Below, in pieces: positions 24,847 through 35,506 of a DNA stretch of 64,000 nt. Position 1 is the first letter of the stretch. Every line of letters begins with the position of its first letter. Under the pieces are notes generated by a model. It worked only from the letters and a program-made list of their open reading frames with translations, was not told where the DNA came from and searched no databases. The DNA comes from Saprospiraceae bacterium (lineage in GTDB: Bacteria; Bacteroidota; Bacteroidia; Chitinophagales; Saprospiraceae). The stretch covers positions 62,001 to 126,000 of the forward strand of contig JAEUUT010000109.1 of the NCBI GenBank assembly GCA_016787415.1, in the 5' to 3' direction. The position numbers and the translations under genes are program-made.

Positions 24847-25610
24847 CCCAGCCCTCCAATCAATTCCAACAGCGCATTATTCAACTGGTTGCGTTCCAGT
24901 GTGGCTTCCGAGTAGTTGATCACGCCGATGCGTTCGCGGCGTTTGAGGTTTTCCCAACGAGCGGATAGTTGCGACACTTCGTCGCGCAGGTGGGTGTCGT
25001 TTTGTTCGGTGTGGCTACGCAGTTGGTTGATGGCGTCGCCGGTGCGGCCAGCGGCCACAAGATCGCGAAGCTGGCGGGCAGTGGTGGACGAAGCCGCCCC
25101 GCCCTGGCTGGATGCAGGTGGCGGCGCGCCGTGGTAATGGACGTCTCCAAAATGAATATTGCCGCCGGCCTGCAGGTTCTGGTCGCCTACGCGCACATCG
25201 CCGCCTGCCTGGAGCGTACTGCCCGACACCTTGTTTTTCTGGTCGTAGCCGTCGTCGGTAGCCGGGCCATTATCGCCAATTACGGCATTGCCTTTCACAT
25301 CGATATTGGAGTTGTCGACCACGTTTTTTTGCCGTTCCTTTTGCTGGGCATATTGGGCGAAGAGTTGGAGCAATTCCTGCGAAAAGGTCGGGTTTTGCAG
25401 CAGAACGGGGAATTTTTCCTCGACCATGAGTTTTTTCAACGGCTCATTTCCAGCCGAGTCGAGGATGGCACGGGTAATAGCGTCGCTGTCGCGTTGCAGC
25501 CAATTGCGCAGCCATTGGCTGGATGCGGCCACAAAATCGGGCGACAGGTGTTGGACGGCGTCATTTCCCAGCAACAGGTCGATCAGGAGTGTTTTGGCGG
25601 CGTCGATCAT
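24843..25610 (-). CDS. EAD11 adaptor-like protein with glycine-rich beta linker
   Basis: A 255-residue cytoplasmic protein in three parts. Residues 1-100 are helical (LLIDLLLGNDAVQHLSP, FAASSQWLRNWLQRDSDAI). Residues about 100-170 form a Gly/Asn/Asp-rich repeat (NSNIDVKGNAVIGDNG, LQAGGDVRVGDQ, LQAGGNIHFGDVHYHG) like a short beta-solenoid. Residues about 175-255 match effector-associated domain 11: ARQLRDLVAAGRTGDAINQL then LSARWENLKRRERIGVINY and a final NQLNNALLELIGGL. EADs are adaptor domains in NTP-dependent bacterial conflict systems that recruit effectors to sensors. No NTPase or effector lies beside it, so this may be a free adaptor. Stop lies in palindrome C2. Confidence 0.8.
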   Translation of the reverse strand: MIDAAKTLLIDLLLGNDAVQHLSPDFVAASSQWLRNWLQRDSDAITRAILDSAGNEPLKKLMVEEKFPVLLQNPTFSQELLQLFAQYAQQKERQKNVVDNSNIDVKGNAVIGDNGPATDDGYDQKNKVSGSTLQAGGDVRVGDQNLQAGGNIHFGDVHYHGAPPPASSQGGAASSTTARQLRDLVAAGRTGDAINQLRSHTEQNDTHLRDEVSQLSARWENLKRRERIGVINYSEATLERNQLNNALLELIGGLG

Positions 25611-25715
25611 ATCATGGCAATTGTGTCGTGTACAAATACAGCATCAAATGTATCACAAACAATATAAATGCCTCTCCAATTCATCCCGAATTCAATACCT
25701 CCTGTCGGCCCCAAT

Positions 25716-26714
25716 TTATTCTTTCTGTAAAAAACTGCCCGTTTCCCAATCTACCACATAGTTGTTGGATTTGGTCATTTCCGAGGCAATGAGCGCGCCG
25801 ATAAGACCGAAAGAAGCCTGGCCGATAGCCATGTTGGTTAACTTTTTGTCGTAGTCAACGCCATTGAACTGGAACAGGTTTCCAGGTAGTCTTTCCAGTT
25901 TGTAAAAAGTGCCGAACTGATTGATATACATGTCTTTACCATCGCAAAAACCCCATACTCTATCATCGGGTTTTACCTTCCGGAATTTGCCTTTTTTACC
26001 CTCAATGAGCAAAATTCTTTTGTCGCCGTCCATTTCGTAGTCGATGGGCAGGCGCGGGTTGTTGTTGCGGAAATCCGTGAAGTTTTTGTAGGCCCCGACA
26101 GTCAATTGCCCATCCGTCAGAATACGCGGCGTAATGCGTTGGGTTATTTGTTCCAGCGCCAGGTCGGCAGCCAGGTCATCTGTTTTTTTCCAGTCCACAG
26201 AATCCTGGAGGTAATCCACAGCGCTTTGCAGGGCAGCCCGCAGGTTGTCGTCGTGGTATTTGGTCACGTTGGTACCCAGGCCTTCCGTAAAGCGAAACTT
26301 CCGGTCGCCCAGCGAGGCAAACTGCTCGCCTTTCCGAAGAAAAAATTCGAAGTCGACGGCAACACGCGCGCCTTCAAAACCACCTGCATTAATTTCCTCC
26401 CACAACCCAAGCCTGCTCACTCGAAGCACCACATCTGGCAAGCCTGGCTCCATGGGTATTTTTGAAGTAAAATATTGATACAGCGTTGGTTCCAGCGCAC
26501 CACTCAGAACGATGGGTTCCTTTCTATTGCCAAGTCCCAGCCGTGCAATACCCAATCGGGTGGTGTCATAACGCACGTCGACCACCTGAATGATATTGAA
26601 TCGGCGTTTACCCACGTCGAGGCGCGATTTGTTAAGTTCGATTACTTTTTGAGCCTGCGCTGAAAAAGGAACCAGCAAAGACAGAAACAGGAAAATTCGG
26701 GTAATTTTTTTCAT
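25716..26714 (-). CDS. Secreted protein of unknown function
   Basis: A 332-residue exported protein with signal peptide MKKITRIFLFLSLLVPFSAQ. Hydrophilic mixed alpha/beta mature part, including an RFNIIQVVDVRYDTTRLG segment and the repeated pattern GDRKFRFTEGLG. A Gly/Ala-rich hydrophobic stretch (AIGQASFGLIGALIAS) near residue 305 could be a membrane-associated helix. I do not recognise the family. It lies 105 bases upstream of the EAD11 gene on the same strand; that spacer carries TACATTTG (minus strand) as a possible -7 box. Divergent from the trpE-like gene. Confidence 0.7.
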   Translation of the reverse strand: MKKITRIFLFLSLLVPFSAQAQKVIELNKSRLDVGKRRFNIIQVVDVRYDTTRLGIARLGLGNRKEPIVLSGALEPTLYQYFTSKIPMEPGLPDVVLRVSRLGLWEEINAGGFEGARVAVDFEFFLRKGEQFASLGDRKFRFTEGLGTNVTKYHDDNLRAALQSAVDYLQDSVDWKKTDDLAADLALEQITQRITPRILTDGQLTVGAYKNFTDFRNNNPRLPIDYEMDGDKRILLIEGKKGKFRKVKPDDRVWGFCDGKDMYINQFGTFYKLERLPGNLFQFNGVDYDKKLTNMAIGQASFGLIGALIASEMTKSNNYVVDWETGSFLQKE

Positions 26715-26809
26715 GACAAGGAAAAAATGGGTTGGTGTCTTTCAAAGATTATATACAAGATGCGTGAAAAGCGATTCTAGTTGGTTATCCAACAAACGAT
26801 CAAAAAATA

Positions 26810-26842
26810 TTTGCATGATTCGGTTAAATGATTTTATCTTTG
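26810..26842 (+). promoter_or_regulatory. Promoter for trpE-like gene
   Basis: TTTG (26810-26813), a 21-base spacer and TATCTTTG (26835-26842) precede the ATG by 36 bases. Confidence 0.55.
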
Positions 26843-26877
26843 CATCACCGTACTGATACATTAATACAAACATTTCA

Positions 26878-28353
26878 ATGCATACAGCCACCGTTCGATT
26901 GCCCTATTCAGACGCCTTGCCGCTTTATCGTCACCTGCAAGGCCAGGGGCCTACCTGTTTGTTTGAGTCGGCATCGGCAGTCGACAAATCGAGTCGCATG
27001 TCGGTCATCGGGTTTCAGCCGACGCTGGAACTGACAGGCAAGGACGAGCAACTGAGCGTACGCCTGCTCGATGCGCGCGGTGCTGTTTTTTACGATTTTA
27101 TCAAAACGGAATTTGCCTCTTTTGTGGAGTCGGAGCGCGATGGCCGTATGCTGCTGCACATTCCCAAACTGCCTTTTTTCGGCTCGGAAGAAGACCGCCT
27201 CGATCGGCAAAATATCGTTCAACCACTGCGCCGTACGCTGGAACATTTTAAAACCGACGACAAGAATTTCATGGGTTTTTATGGCGCACTGGCCTATCAG
27301 TTTGTGTATCAGTTTGAAGATATGCAACACCAGAAGCCGTGCCCGGAGCCGGATTTCCATCTTTTTCTATTTGACAACATTCTGTTATTCAACCACTTAA
27401 CTCAAGACCTCACGTTGTATGTAACGCGTGCATCACAAGAAACCGCGCAGTCCGAACTCGAACTGCTGCACCAGTACCTGTATGATCCGCAAACCGCTGG
27501 CGTCGGGGCGACAGAACCACTGCACATTGGAAAATTTGTGCAGACACCCGACGACGAGACCTTTAAAAAACAGGTGGCCTACGGTATCCAGTTGTGTCAC
27601 GAAGGCGAGTTGCTGGAAATTGTGCTGAGCCGCAAGGTGACAGCGCCGGTTTCCGGCAACCTGCTGCCTTTGTACGAACGATACAAGGCCATTAATCCAT
27701 CCCCCTATCTTTTCTTCTTTGATTTCGGCGACGAAACACTGCTGGGAGCAAGCCCTGAACTGATGCTCCGCTACGAAAACGGCCGCGCTACCCTCCGGCC
27801 AATTTCGGGCAGCGTGCGCCGCTCAGGCGATCCCATCGAAGACCATCACCTGATGATGGAACTCCTGAACTCGCCCAAAGAAAATTCGGAACTGGATATG
27901 CTGATCGACCTGGGCCGCAACGACCTGGCGCGCATCTGCAAACCCGGCATCGAGATCGATCAATACCGCATCATCGAAAAATACTCGCACGTGACCCACA
28001 CCGTGGCGCAGGTGAGCGGCGTATTGGAAGAACGCTACTCCGGCTTCGATGCGCTCATTGCCAGCCTCAATGCAGGCACCCTCACCGGCGCGCCAAAAAT
28101 TGCCGCCATGGAGTATATCGAGCAGATCGAGCAGCACACCCGCGGCTACTACGGCGGCAGTATCGGATGGCTGCTGCTCAATGGCGATGTGAACACTGCC
28201 ATCACCATCCGAACGGCTCATGTGCGCGACGGATTGCTTTCTTTTAGCGCCGGCGCCACGCTTTTGTACGAATCAGTGCCTGAAAGTGAGTTGAAAGAGA
28301 CAAAAATCAAAGCAGGGGCATTTATGGCTGCTGTGGAAGGTGTTATGAGTTGA
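26878..28353 (+). CDS. trpE: Anthranilate synthase component I (chorismate-binding)
   Basis: A 491-residue chorismate-utilising enzyme. The N-terminal domain has TCLFESASAVDKSSRMSVIG, which matches the tryptophan-binding LLES...S region of TrpE. The C-terminal chorismate-binding domain has IVLSRKV, LRPISGSVRRSG, ENSELDMLIDLGRNDLARIC and GTLTGAPKIAAMEYIEQIE. TrpE makes anthranilate from chorismate with ammonia from TrpG. No trpG, trpD or other trp gene is in the window, so either the operon is dispersed or this is a paralogue such as a PabB-like enzyme. TrpE is favoured by length and the N-terminal motif. Confidence 0.85.
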   Translation: MHTATVRLPYSDALPLYRHLQGQGPTCLFESASAVDKSSRMSVIGFQPTLELTGKDEQLSVRLLDARGAVFYDFIKTEFASFVESERDGRMLLHIPKLPFFGSEEDRLDRQNIVQPLRRTLEHFKTDDKNFMGFYGALAYQFVYQFEDMQHQKPCPEPDFHLFLFDNILLFNHLTQDLTLYVTRASQETAQSELELLHQYLYDPQTAGVGATEPLHIGKFVQTPDDETFKKQVAYGIQLCHEGELLEIVLSRKVTAPVSGNLLPLYERYKAINPSPYLFFFDFGDETLLGASPELMLRYENGRATLRPISGSVRRSGDPIEDHHLMMELLNSPKENSELDMLIDLGRNDLARICKPGIEIDQYRIIEKYSHVTHTVAQVSGVLEERYSGFDALIASLNAGTLTGAPKIAAMEYIEQIEQHTRGYYGGSIGWLLLNGDVNTAITIRTAHVRDGLLSFSAGATLLYESVPESELKETKIKAGAFMAAVEGVMS

Positions 28354-28408
28354 TTTTAAATTTTTTCGAATAAATAGCCATATTGTTAGAAAATTCACAA
28401 ATTAAGTT

Positions 28409-29881
28409 TCAGGGCAGTTTTTGAAATTTCCCGCCCCACATTTGCCTTGTCCCAATTACCTGTATCAAAAAGACGCCGGGAGGTAAAACAGAAATATCAA
28501 GTCTAGAACCTGGTGCAAGTTTCAGGGTTTGCTGCACACAGGTTTTCCCACTTACATCCGTAATTTTCACAGCCACCTCGCCCTCTGGGTTTGCCATATT
28601 CAGGTAAATAAAATCCTCGGCAGGATTAGGCATTACAAGCAGGGGTTGGGGCGTGGCAGGGGTATGGGTAGAAGTGAAAAACCAGTCGGGAGAGATGGCA
28701 CCCCAGACGGTATCGCCCTGTATGACGGCGCCGAGGAGTTGGTCGCTCAATTGGTTATCGATTACAGAAAGCCCCCAGTCTACTCTGCCGAGTCCTTCTC
28801 TATATTCTTCATAAAAATAACGCGATTCACAGGAAAAATCAGGGTCGGCTATGTTGCAACACCGGCTCAAACCATCTTGGGAAGGGAAATATGCTTCTTG
28901 AAATAAGCCGACAGGAAAGATGGAACAAATGAATTGAGTATTTGGTATAGCAGGCTTGTGCCCTACTTTTTTCCCTCCTTCGAAACAAGTCACATAGGTA
29001 GTTTCCTCATAGAAATAATTATCAAGTACAACTCCCTGGTTGTTGTATGAGTCCGAATTTTTAAATTGGCTGCGATTAATCTCAACCCATAAGGTGTCAT
29101 GGGTAAAGTAGGTGTTTAAATTTGGTGCAGTGGAAACAGATTTGCGTTTCCGTGCAACATAATATCGGAAAGAATCTTGAAAAACTTCTTTATCGAGAAT
29201 ATGCCATTTACTAATGGTAGAGTTTGACCCTCCTACGCCCGAATACGAATACCGCCATTCAAAAGTATCGCCAACATGAAAACTGAAAAAGTCACTAAAC
29301 CCTAATAGCCGGTCTCCAACATTACGCGTTTCAATACCGGATAACTCAACTTTACTATCTGGATAAAATAGATTTTCAAAGTGGATAACTCCATGATTTT
29401 TACTCAAAATCCAGGTTAATCCATTGCTAAAGAAAATATTTTTTAGAGAGTCTGCTTCACCAAATATTACGCCTGATTCCGCAGAGATAACGGTAGCACT
29501 AACATCATCGAATGCCATCCAGGAGGCATTTATAGGGGCGTTTGGAAAGATAATAACTGAGCGGCTCTCATCATATAATTCTGATGCAAAAACCAAACTT
29601 CCATTCGGTTTTTTTGTCATTTGCTGACCCAGAAACTGCCCTTTTTGACTAGAAACAATAACAAAATCAGGCGAGAGGTAATCGACCAACACGATTCTGT
29701 TCAAATAAAAAACACTGTCTTCTCCCACCTTTTTTACCGAATCCACCCGAATCGTATGCGTAATAAAACTCGAATCCTCAGCCCGAAAATGATACACATC
29801 GCCGGACACGACGGGCATCCAGTTTTGAGCGTGCAGAACAGTGGAAATAAGCAGCAAGAAAAGTGGTATCAGGTGTTTCAT
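28409..29881 (-). CDS. Secreted T9SS protein, unknown function
   Basis: A 490-residue exported protein. The ATG at 29881 gives signal peptide MKHLIPLFLLLISTVLHAQ; a longer start lacks one. The central part is beta-rich with many aromatic residues and no family I recognise (YHFRAEDSSFITHTIRVD, DTFEWRYSYSGVGGSN). The C-terminal 75 residues are a T9SS sorting domain (PNPAEDFIYLNM, VKITDVSGKTC, LPPGVFLIQV). Codon use is a little more AT-rich than neighbours, notable around 29.0-29.5 kb. A cell-surface or extracellular location is expected. Confidence 0.72.
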   Translation of the reverse strand: MKHLIPLFLLLISTVLHAQNWMPVVSGDVYHFRAEDSSFITHTIRVDSVKKVGEDSVFYLNRIVLVDYLSPDFVIVSSQKGQFLGQQMTKKPNGSLVFASELYDESRSVIIFPNAPINASWMAFDDVSATVISAESGVIFGEADSLKNIFFSNGLTWILSKNHGVIHFENLFYPDSKVELSGIETRNVGDRLLGFSDFFSFHVGDTFEWRYSYSGVGGSNSTISKWHILDKEVFQDSFRYYVARKRKSVSTAPNLNTYFTHDTLWVEINRSQFKNSDSYNNQGVVLDNYFYEETTYVTCFEGGKKVGHKPAIPNTQFICSIFPVGLFQEAYFPSQDGLSRCCNIADPDFSCESRYFYEEYREGLGRVDWGLSVIDNQLSDQLLGAVIQGDTVWGAISPDWFFTSTHTPATPQPLLVMPNPAEDFIYLNMANPEGEVAVKITDVSGKTCVQQTLKLAPGSRLDISVLPPGVFLIQVIGTRQMWGGKFQKLP

Positions 29882-29947
29882 TGGCTTGAAAGTTTTTTCA
29901 AATATCACCTGTATAAAGTTTCCTGTTATCAGGAATACTACTTTCCG

Positions 29948-32086
<2,139 letters not shown>

Positions 32087-32171
32087 TCAAAAATGTTTGC
32101 TAACCTTGCCAGACTAAATGAGGTTTTGGGTTTGCGTAGCCTAAAACAAAACGAAATACCTACACATCGCC

Positions 32172-33518
32172 ATGAATACAACACCATCGTCGTCGGGCCG
32201 CAACCCATATCTGGTACCTTTTGCCCTGGTATGCAGCCTGTTTTTTCTGTGGGGAATAGCCAATAGCCTCAATGGCTCGCTGATCCGCCATTTTCAGTTT
32301 GCCCTCGATCTGAAACGCTGGCAGGCGGGTATTGTCGACTCGGCTTTCTACTTCGGTTATTTTGTGATGGCCATTCCAGCGGGCATTTTTATGCGAAAAT
32401 GGGGCTACAAACGTGGTATTCTGGCTGGTCTGCTGCTGTATGCAGGCGGCGCGCTGCTGTTTTATCCGGCAGCCGACGTGCGGGTGTACGCATTTTTCCT
32501 CTTCGCTTTGTTTGCCATTGCATCGGGGCTGGCATTTCTGGAAACAGCCGCCAACCTGTACGTGACCGTTTTAGGGGATGCCAAAGAAGCGGAGTGGCGC
32601 ATCAATTTTGCACAGTCGTTCAACGGCATCAGCATCATCCTCGGTCCCATCATTGGCAGCCTGTTTATCTTTTCCAAAAAGGAATACAACGCTTCCACAC
32701 TGGCTATGATGACGCCCGAACAAATTCAGGCCGCGCGGGTGGAAGAGGCGCTTTCGGTGCAGGGGCCATATCTCGCCATTGCGATTATAGTAGCCGCCGT
32801 AGCCGTATTGTTTGCGCTCACAAAAATGCCGGAAATTGGCAAGGCCGAAGAAGCGGCAGAAGGAAATGTGAGCATTTTCAGTCTGCCCGGCCGCTATCGC
32901 CACCTGGCGCTGGGCATTTTGGCGCAATTTGCCAATGTGGGCGCACAGGCTACCTTGTGGGGCTATTTTGTCGATTTCAAAATGGATTTTGCTGCCAACG
33001 ACCATATCGGGGTGGCGCTCGGCTATGCCGATTTTATCAACAAATTAGTGGGCGATGCAGAAAATATGACGCCTGAAAGAATAGCAGGTTTTCATGCCTC
33101 TTTTGCGCTCGTACTGTTTATGCTGGGCCGCTTTCTGGGCACCTGGCTCATGAGTCGCTATGAAGCGCGCAAGGTGTTGCAATGGTACTCTGTGGCAGCC
33201 GTGGGCCTGGTCGTGTTGGCATTTGCAACGGGCGGCACGACGGCTATTTTGTGTATCATGCTCACGTATTTCTGCCAGAGCATCATGTTCCCGACCATTT
33301 TTGCGCTGGCAACCAAAGGTTTGCCACCGGCAGAAGGAAAACTGGCCTCTTCGCTGGTTATCATGGCCATCGTAGGTGGCGCCGTGATGCCGCCCATTGC
33401 CGGACTGCTGTCGGGCGCAGGTGGTATGAAAATGGCCCTGCTGGTGCCACTGCTCTGTTTTTCCTTCGTCGTGTATTACGTGACCAACGGCTATCGCGTC
33501 AAACAACAAGTATTGTAA
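32172..33518 (+). CDS. FHS-family sugar MFS transporter (FucP-like)
   Basis: A 448-residue twelve-helix transporter of the fucose:H+ symporter family. VCSLFFLWGIANSLNGSLIRHFQ and LAFLETAANLYVTVLG (with conserved Glu and Asn) are FucP-type motifs, and MFPTIFALATKGLP near residue 375 is typical. Substrates in this family are fucose, glucose, galactose and related sugars. The next gene, a fructosamine kinase-like protein, starts directly at the base after the stop, implying coupled translation. A TAACCTTG box at 32101 may be its promoter. Confidence 0.88.
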   Translation: MNTTPSSSGRNPYLVPFALVCSLFFLWGIANSLNGSLIRHFQFALDLKRWQAGIVDSAFYFGYFVMAIPAGIFMRKWGYKRGILAGLLLYAGGALLFYPAADVRVYAFFLFALFAIASGLAFLETAANLYVTVLGDAKEAEWRINFAQSFNGISIILGPIIGSLFIFSKKEYNASTLAMMTPEQIQAARVEEALSVQGPYLAIAIIVAAVAVLFALTKMPEIGKAEEAAEGNVSIFSLPGRYRHLALGILAQFANVGAQATLWGYFVDFKMDFAANDHIGVALGYADFINKLVGDAENMTPERIAGFHASFALVLFMLGRFLGTWLMSRYEARKVLQWYSVAAVGLVVLAFATGGTTAILCIMLTYFCQSIMFPTIFALATKGLPPAEGKLASSLVIMAIVGGAVMPPIAGLLSGAGGMKMALLVPLLCFSFVVYYVTNGYRVKQQVL

Positions 33519-34388
33519 ATGCTGGCTGCATCGGTCAGAAATCGGGTGGAAACAATTCTTGGCGTGCCTGTGTGCACTGTCAGGCCGGTCAGTGGTGGCG
33601 ATATTCACCGGGCGTATCAACTCCATGCCGAAGAGGGCGGAACCTGGTTTTTAAAAACCAATACGCACGTACTGGCGGCCGACATGTTCAGAACCGAAGC
33701 GCAGGGGCTGGCGCTGCTGGGCGCTTCGCGGGTGATTCGTACACCCCGCACGCTGGGGCATGGTATCACGGACGAGGGGCATGCTTTTCTGCTCATGGAA
33801 TTTATTGAGCCGGGGTATAAAAACCGCCTGTTTTGGGAAAATTTTGGACGCGCGCTGGCCAACCTGCACGGCAACACATCGGCACAATTCGGCTTTGCGC
33901 ACCACAATTTCATCGGCTCGCTGCCGCAGTCGAATACCCGTCACAGCACCTGGGAATCTTTTTTTGCTGAAGAACGCCTTTGGGCACAAATGCTGCCGGC
34001 TTGCGAGAAAGGGTATTTCACAAAGACACACGAAAATCAACTGGATGGCCTGTGCCGAAAACTGGCATCTATATGCCCCAAAGAACCGCCGGCGCTGATT
34101 CATGGCGACCTGTGGAGTGGCAATTTTCTGTGCGATACCATCGGCCACGCCGTGTTGATCGACCCTGCGGCCGCTTTTGCGCACCGGGAGATGGATCTGG
34201 CGATGAGCCGATTGTTCGGCGGGTTCGACTCATTTTTTTACAAAGCCTACGAGGAAGCCTGGCCACTGGAAGCGGGTTTTGAAAAACGCCTGGAAGTGTA
34301 TCAGTTGTATTACTTACTAGTACATGTCAATTTGTTTGGAGGAGGATATGTAGATCGGGTGCAGGAAATTTTGAGGAGATGGGGATAG
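33519..34388 (+). CDS. Fructosamine-3-kinase family protein
   Basis: A 289-residue protein kinase-like (APH-type) enzyme. VRPVSGGDIHRAYQL is the glycine loop, WFLKTNT holds the lysine, and LIHGDLWSGNFL near residue 195 is the family catalytic loop with Asp. VLIDPAAAFAHREMDLAMS is the second metal motif. Family members phosphorylate fructosamines or ribulosamines on glycated proteins, leading to deglycation. Here coupling to a sugar importer hints that a free glycated amine or sugar could be the substrate; that is inference. Confidence 0.88.
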   Translation: MLAASVRNRVETILGVPVCTVRPVSGGDIHRAYQLHAEEGGTWFLKTNTHVLAADMFRTEAQGLALLGASRVIRTPRTLGHGITDEGHAFLLMEFIEPGYKNRLFWENFGRALANLHGNTSAQFGFAHHNFIGSLPQSNTRHSTWESFFAEERLWAQMLPACEKGYFTKTHENQLDGLCRKLASICPKEPPALIHGDLWSGNFLCDTIGHAVLIDPAAAFAHREMDLAMSRLFGGFDSFFYKAYEEAWPLEAGFEKRLEVYQLYYLLVHVNLFGGGYVDRVQEILRRWG

Positions 34389-34398
34389 GGGGGGCACC

Positions 34399-35367
34399 CT
34401 ACTTCTTCCTTTCCGTCACAAAAATCAACAACTCCCGCATCGCCTGCCGCGCCTCGCTATCCGGCAATGTATCCAACAGGTCGAAGGCTTCCTGCCGGAA
34501 GCGATACATCGCTTGTTCCGAATATTCGATACCGCCGCTGTTGCGCACAAATTCGATCACTTCTGCCACTTTTTCGGTGCGGTGGCTTTCATTTTTCACG
34601 ATGTTGATCATTTTCCGGCGCGTACTGCGGTCGGTGTGCGTGAGGGCATAGATGAGCGGCAGGGTCATTTTTTTCTCCTTGATGTCGATGCCGAGGGGCT
34701 TGCCTACATCGTCGACGCCGAAGTCGAAGAGGTCGTCGCGGATTTGAAAAGCCATGCCCGTTTTTTCACCGAACAGCCACATTTTTTGGAAGGTTTCGTC
34801 GTCGGGCGAGGTGCTGATAGCGCCTGCACTACACGCAGCAGCAATGAGCGAAGCCGTTTTCTGGCGGATGATTTCGTAGTACACTTCCTCCTTGATGTCG
34901 AGGCGGCGGGCTTTTTCCATTTGCAGGAGTTCGCCTTCGGCCAGTTCCTGCACAGATCGGCTCACGATTTCCAGCATTTTATACTGACCTGTTCGAACGG
35001 AAATAAGCAGGCCTTGTGACAGCAGAAAATCGCCTACCAGCACGGCAATTTTGTTTTTCCACAATGCATTGATAGAAAAAAATCCGCGTCGTTCGTTGGC
35101 ATCATCCACCACGTCGTCGTGTACCAGCGATGCCGTATGCAGCAATTCGATCAGCGAGGCTGCCGTGTAAGTGGCTTCGTTGATGGGGCCGAACAGCCGC
35201 GCGCTGAGCAACACCAGCATAGGCCGCACCTGTTTCCCTTTGCGCTGTACAATGTACCAGGTGATTTTGTCGAGCAGGGCCACCTTGCTGCGCATGGCCT
35301 CCCGAAACCGGCCTTCGAAAATATCCAGTTCGGCTGAAATCGGGCGTTTTATTACATCTAGTGACAT
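34399..35367 (-). CDS. Polyprenyl diphosphate synthase
   Basis: A 322-residue trans-isoprenyl diphosphate synthase that extends allylic diphosphates with isopentenyl diphosphate. The first aspartate-rich motif HDDVVDDANERR (near residue 87) and the second DDLFDFGVDD near residue 215 are intact, as is GKQVRP for IPP binding. This type usually makes the octaprenyl-like side chain of menaquinone. The ATG at 35367 (MSLDVIKRP) is chosen; upstream in-frame codons have no family similarity. Convergent with the kinase gene, 10 bases apart. Confidence 0.9.
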   Translation of the reverse strand: MSLDVIKRPISAELDIFEGRFREAMRSKVALLDKITWYIVQRKGKQVRPMLVLLSARLFGPINEATYTAASLIELLHTASLVHDDVVDDANERRGFFSINALWKNKIAVLVGDFLLSQGLLISVRTGQYKMLEIVSRSVQELAEGELLQMEKARRLDIKEEVYYEIIRQKTASLIAAACSAGAISTSPDDETFQKMWLFGEKTGMAFQIRDDLFDFGVDDVGKPLGIDIKEKKMTLPLIYALTHTDRSTRRKMINIVKNESHRTEKVAEVIEFVRNSGGIEYSEQAMYRFRQEAFDLLDTLPDSEARQAMRELLIFVTERKK

Positions 35368-35506
35368 CGTAGCGGTAGCAAAAAGGGCTTTTCCCGGGGG
35401 GGGCATAAAAATGGGGAAAAAAGCGCTCGTTTTATGTGTTTTCAAAAAAAATTGAAATATCTGAAAGTAGAACATAGACAACGCTGGAAGGTTGGCAAAA
35501 CAGACA

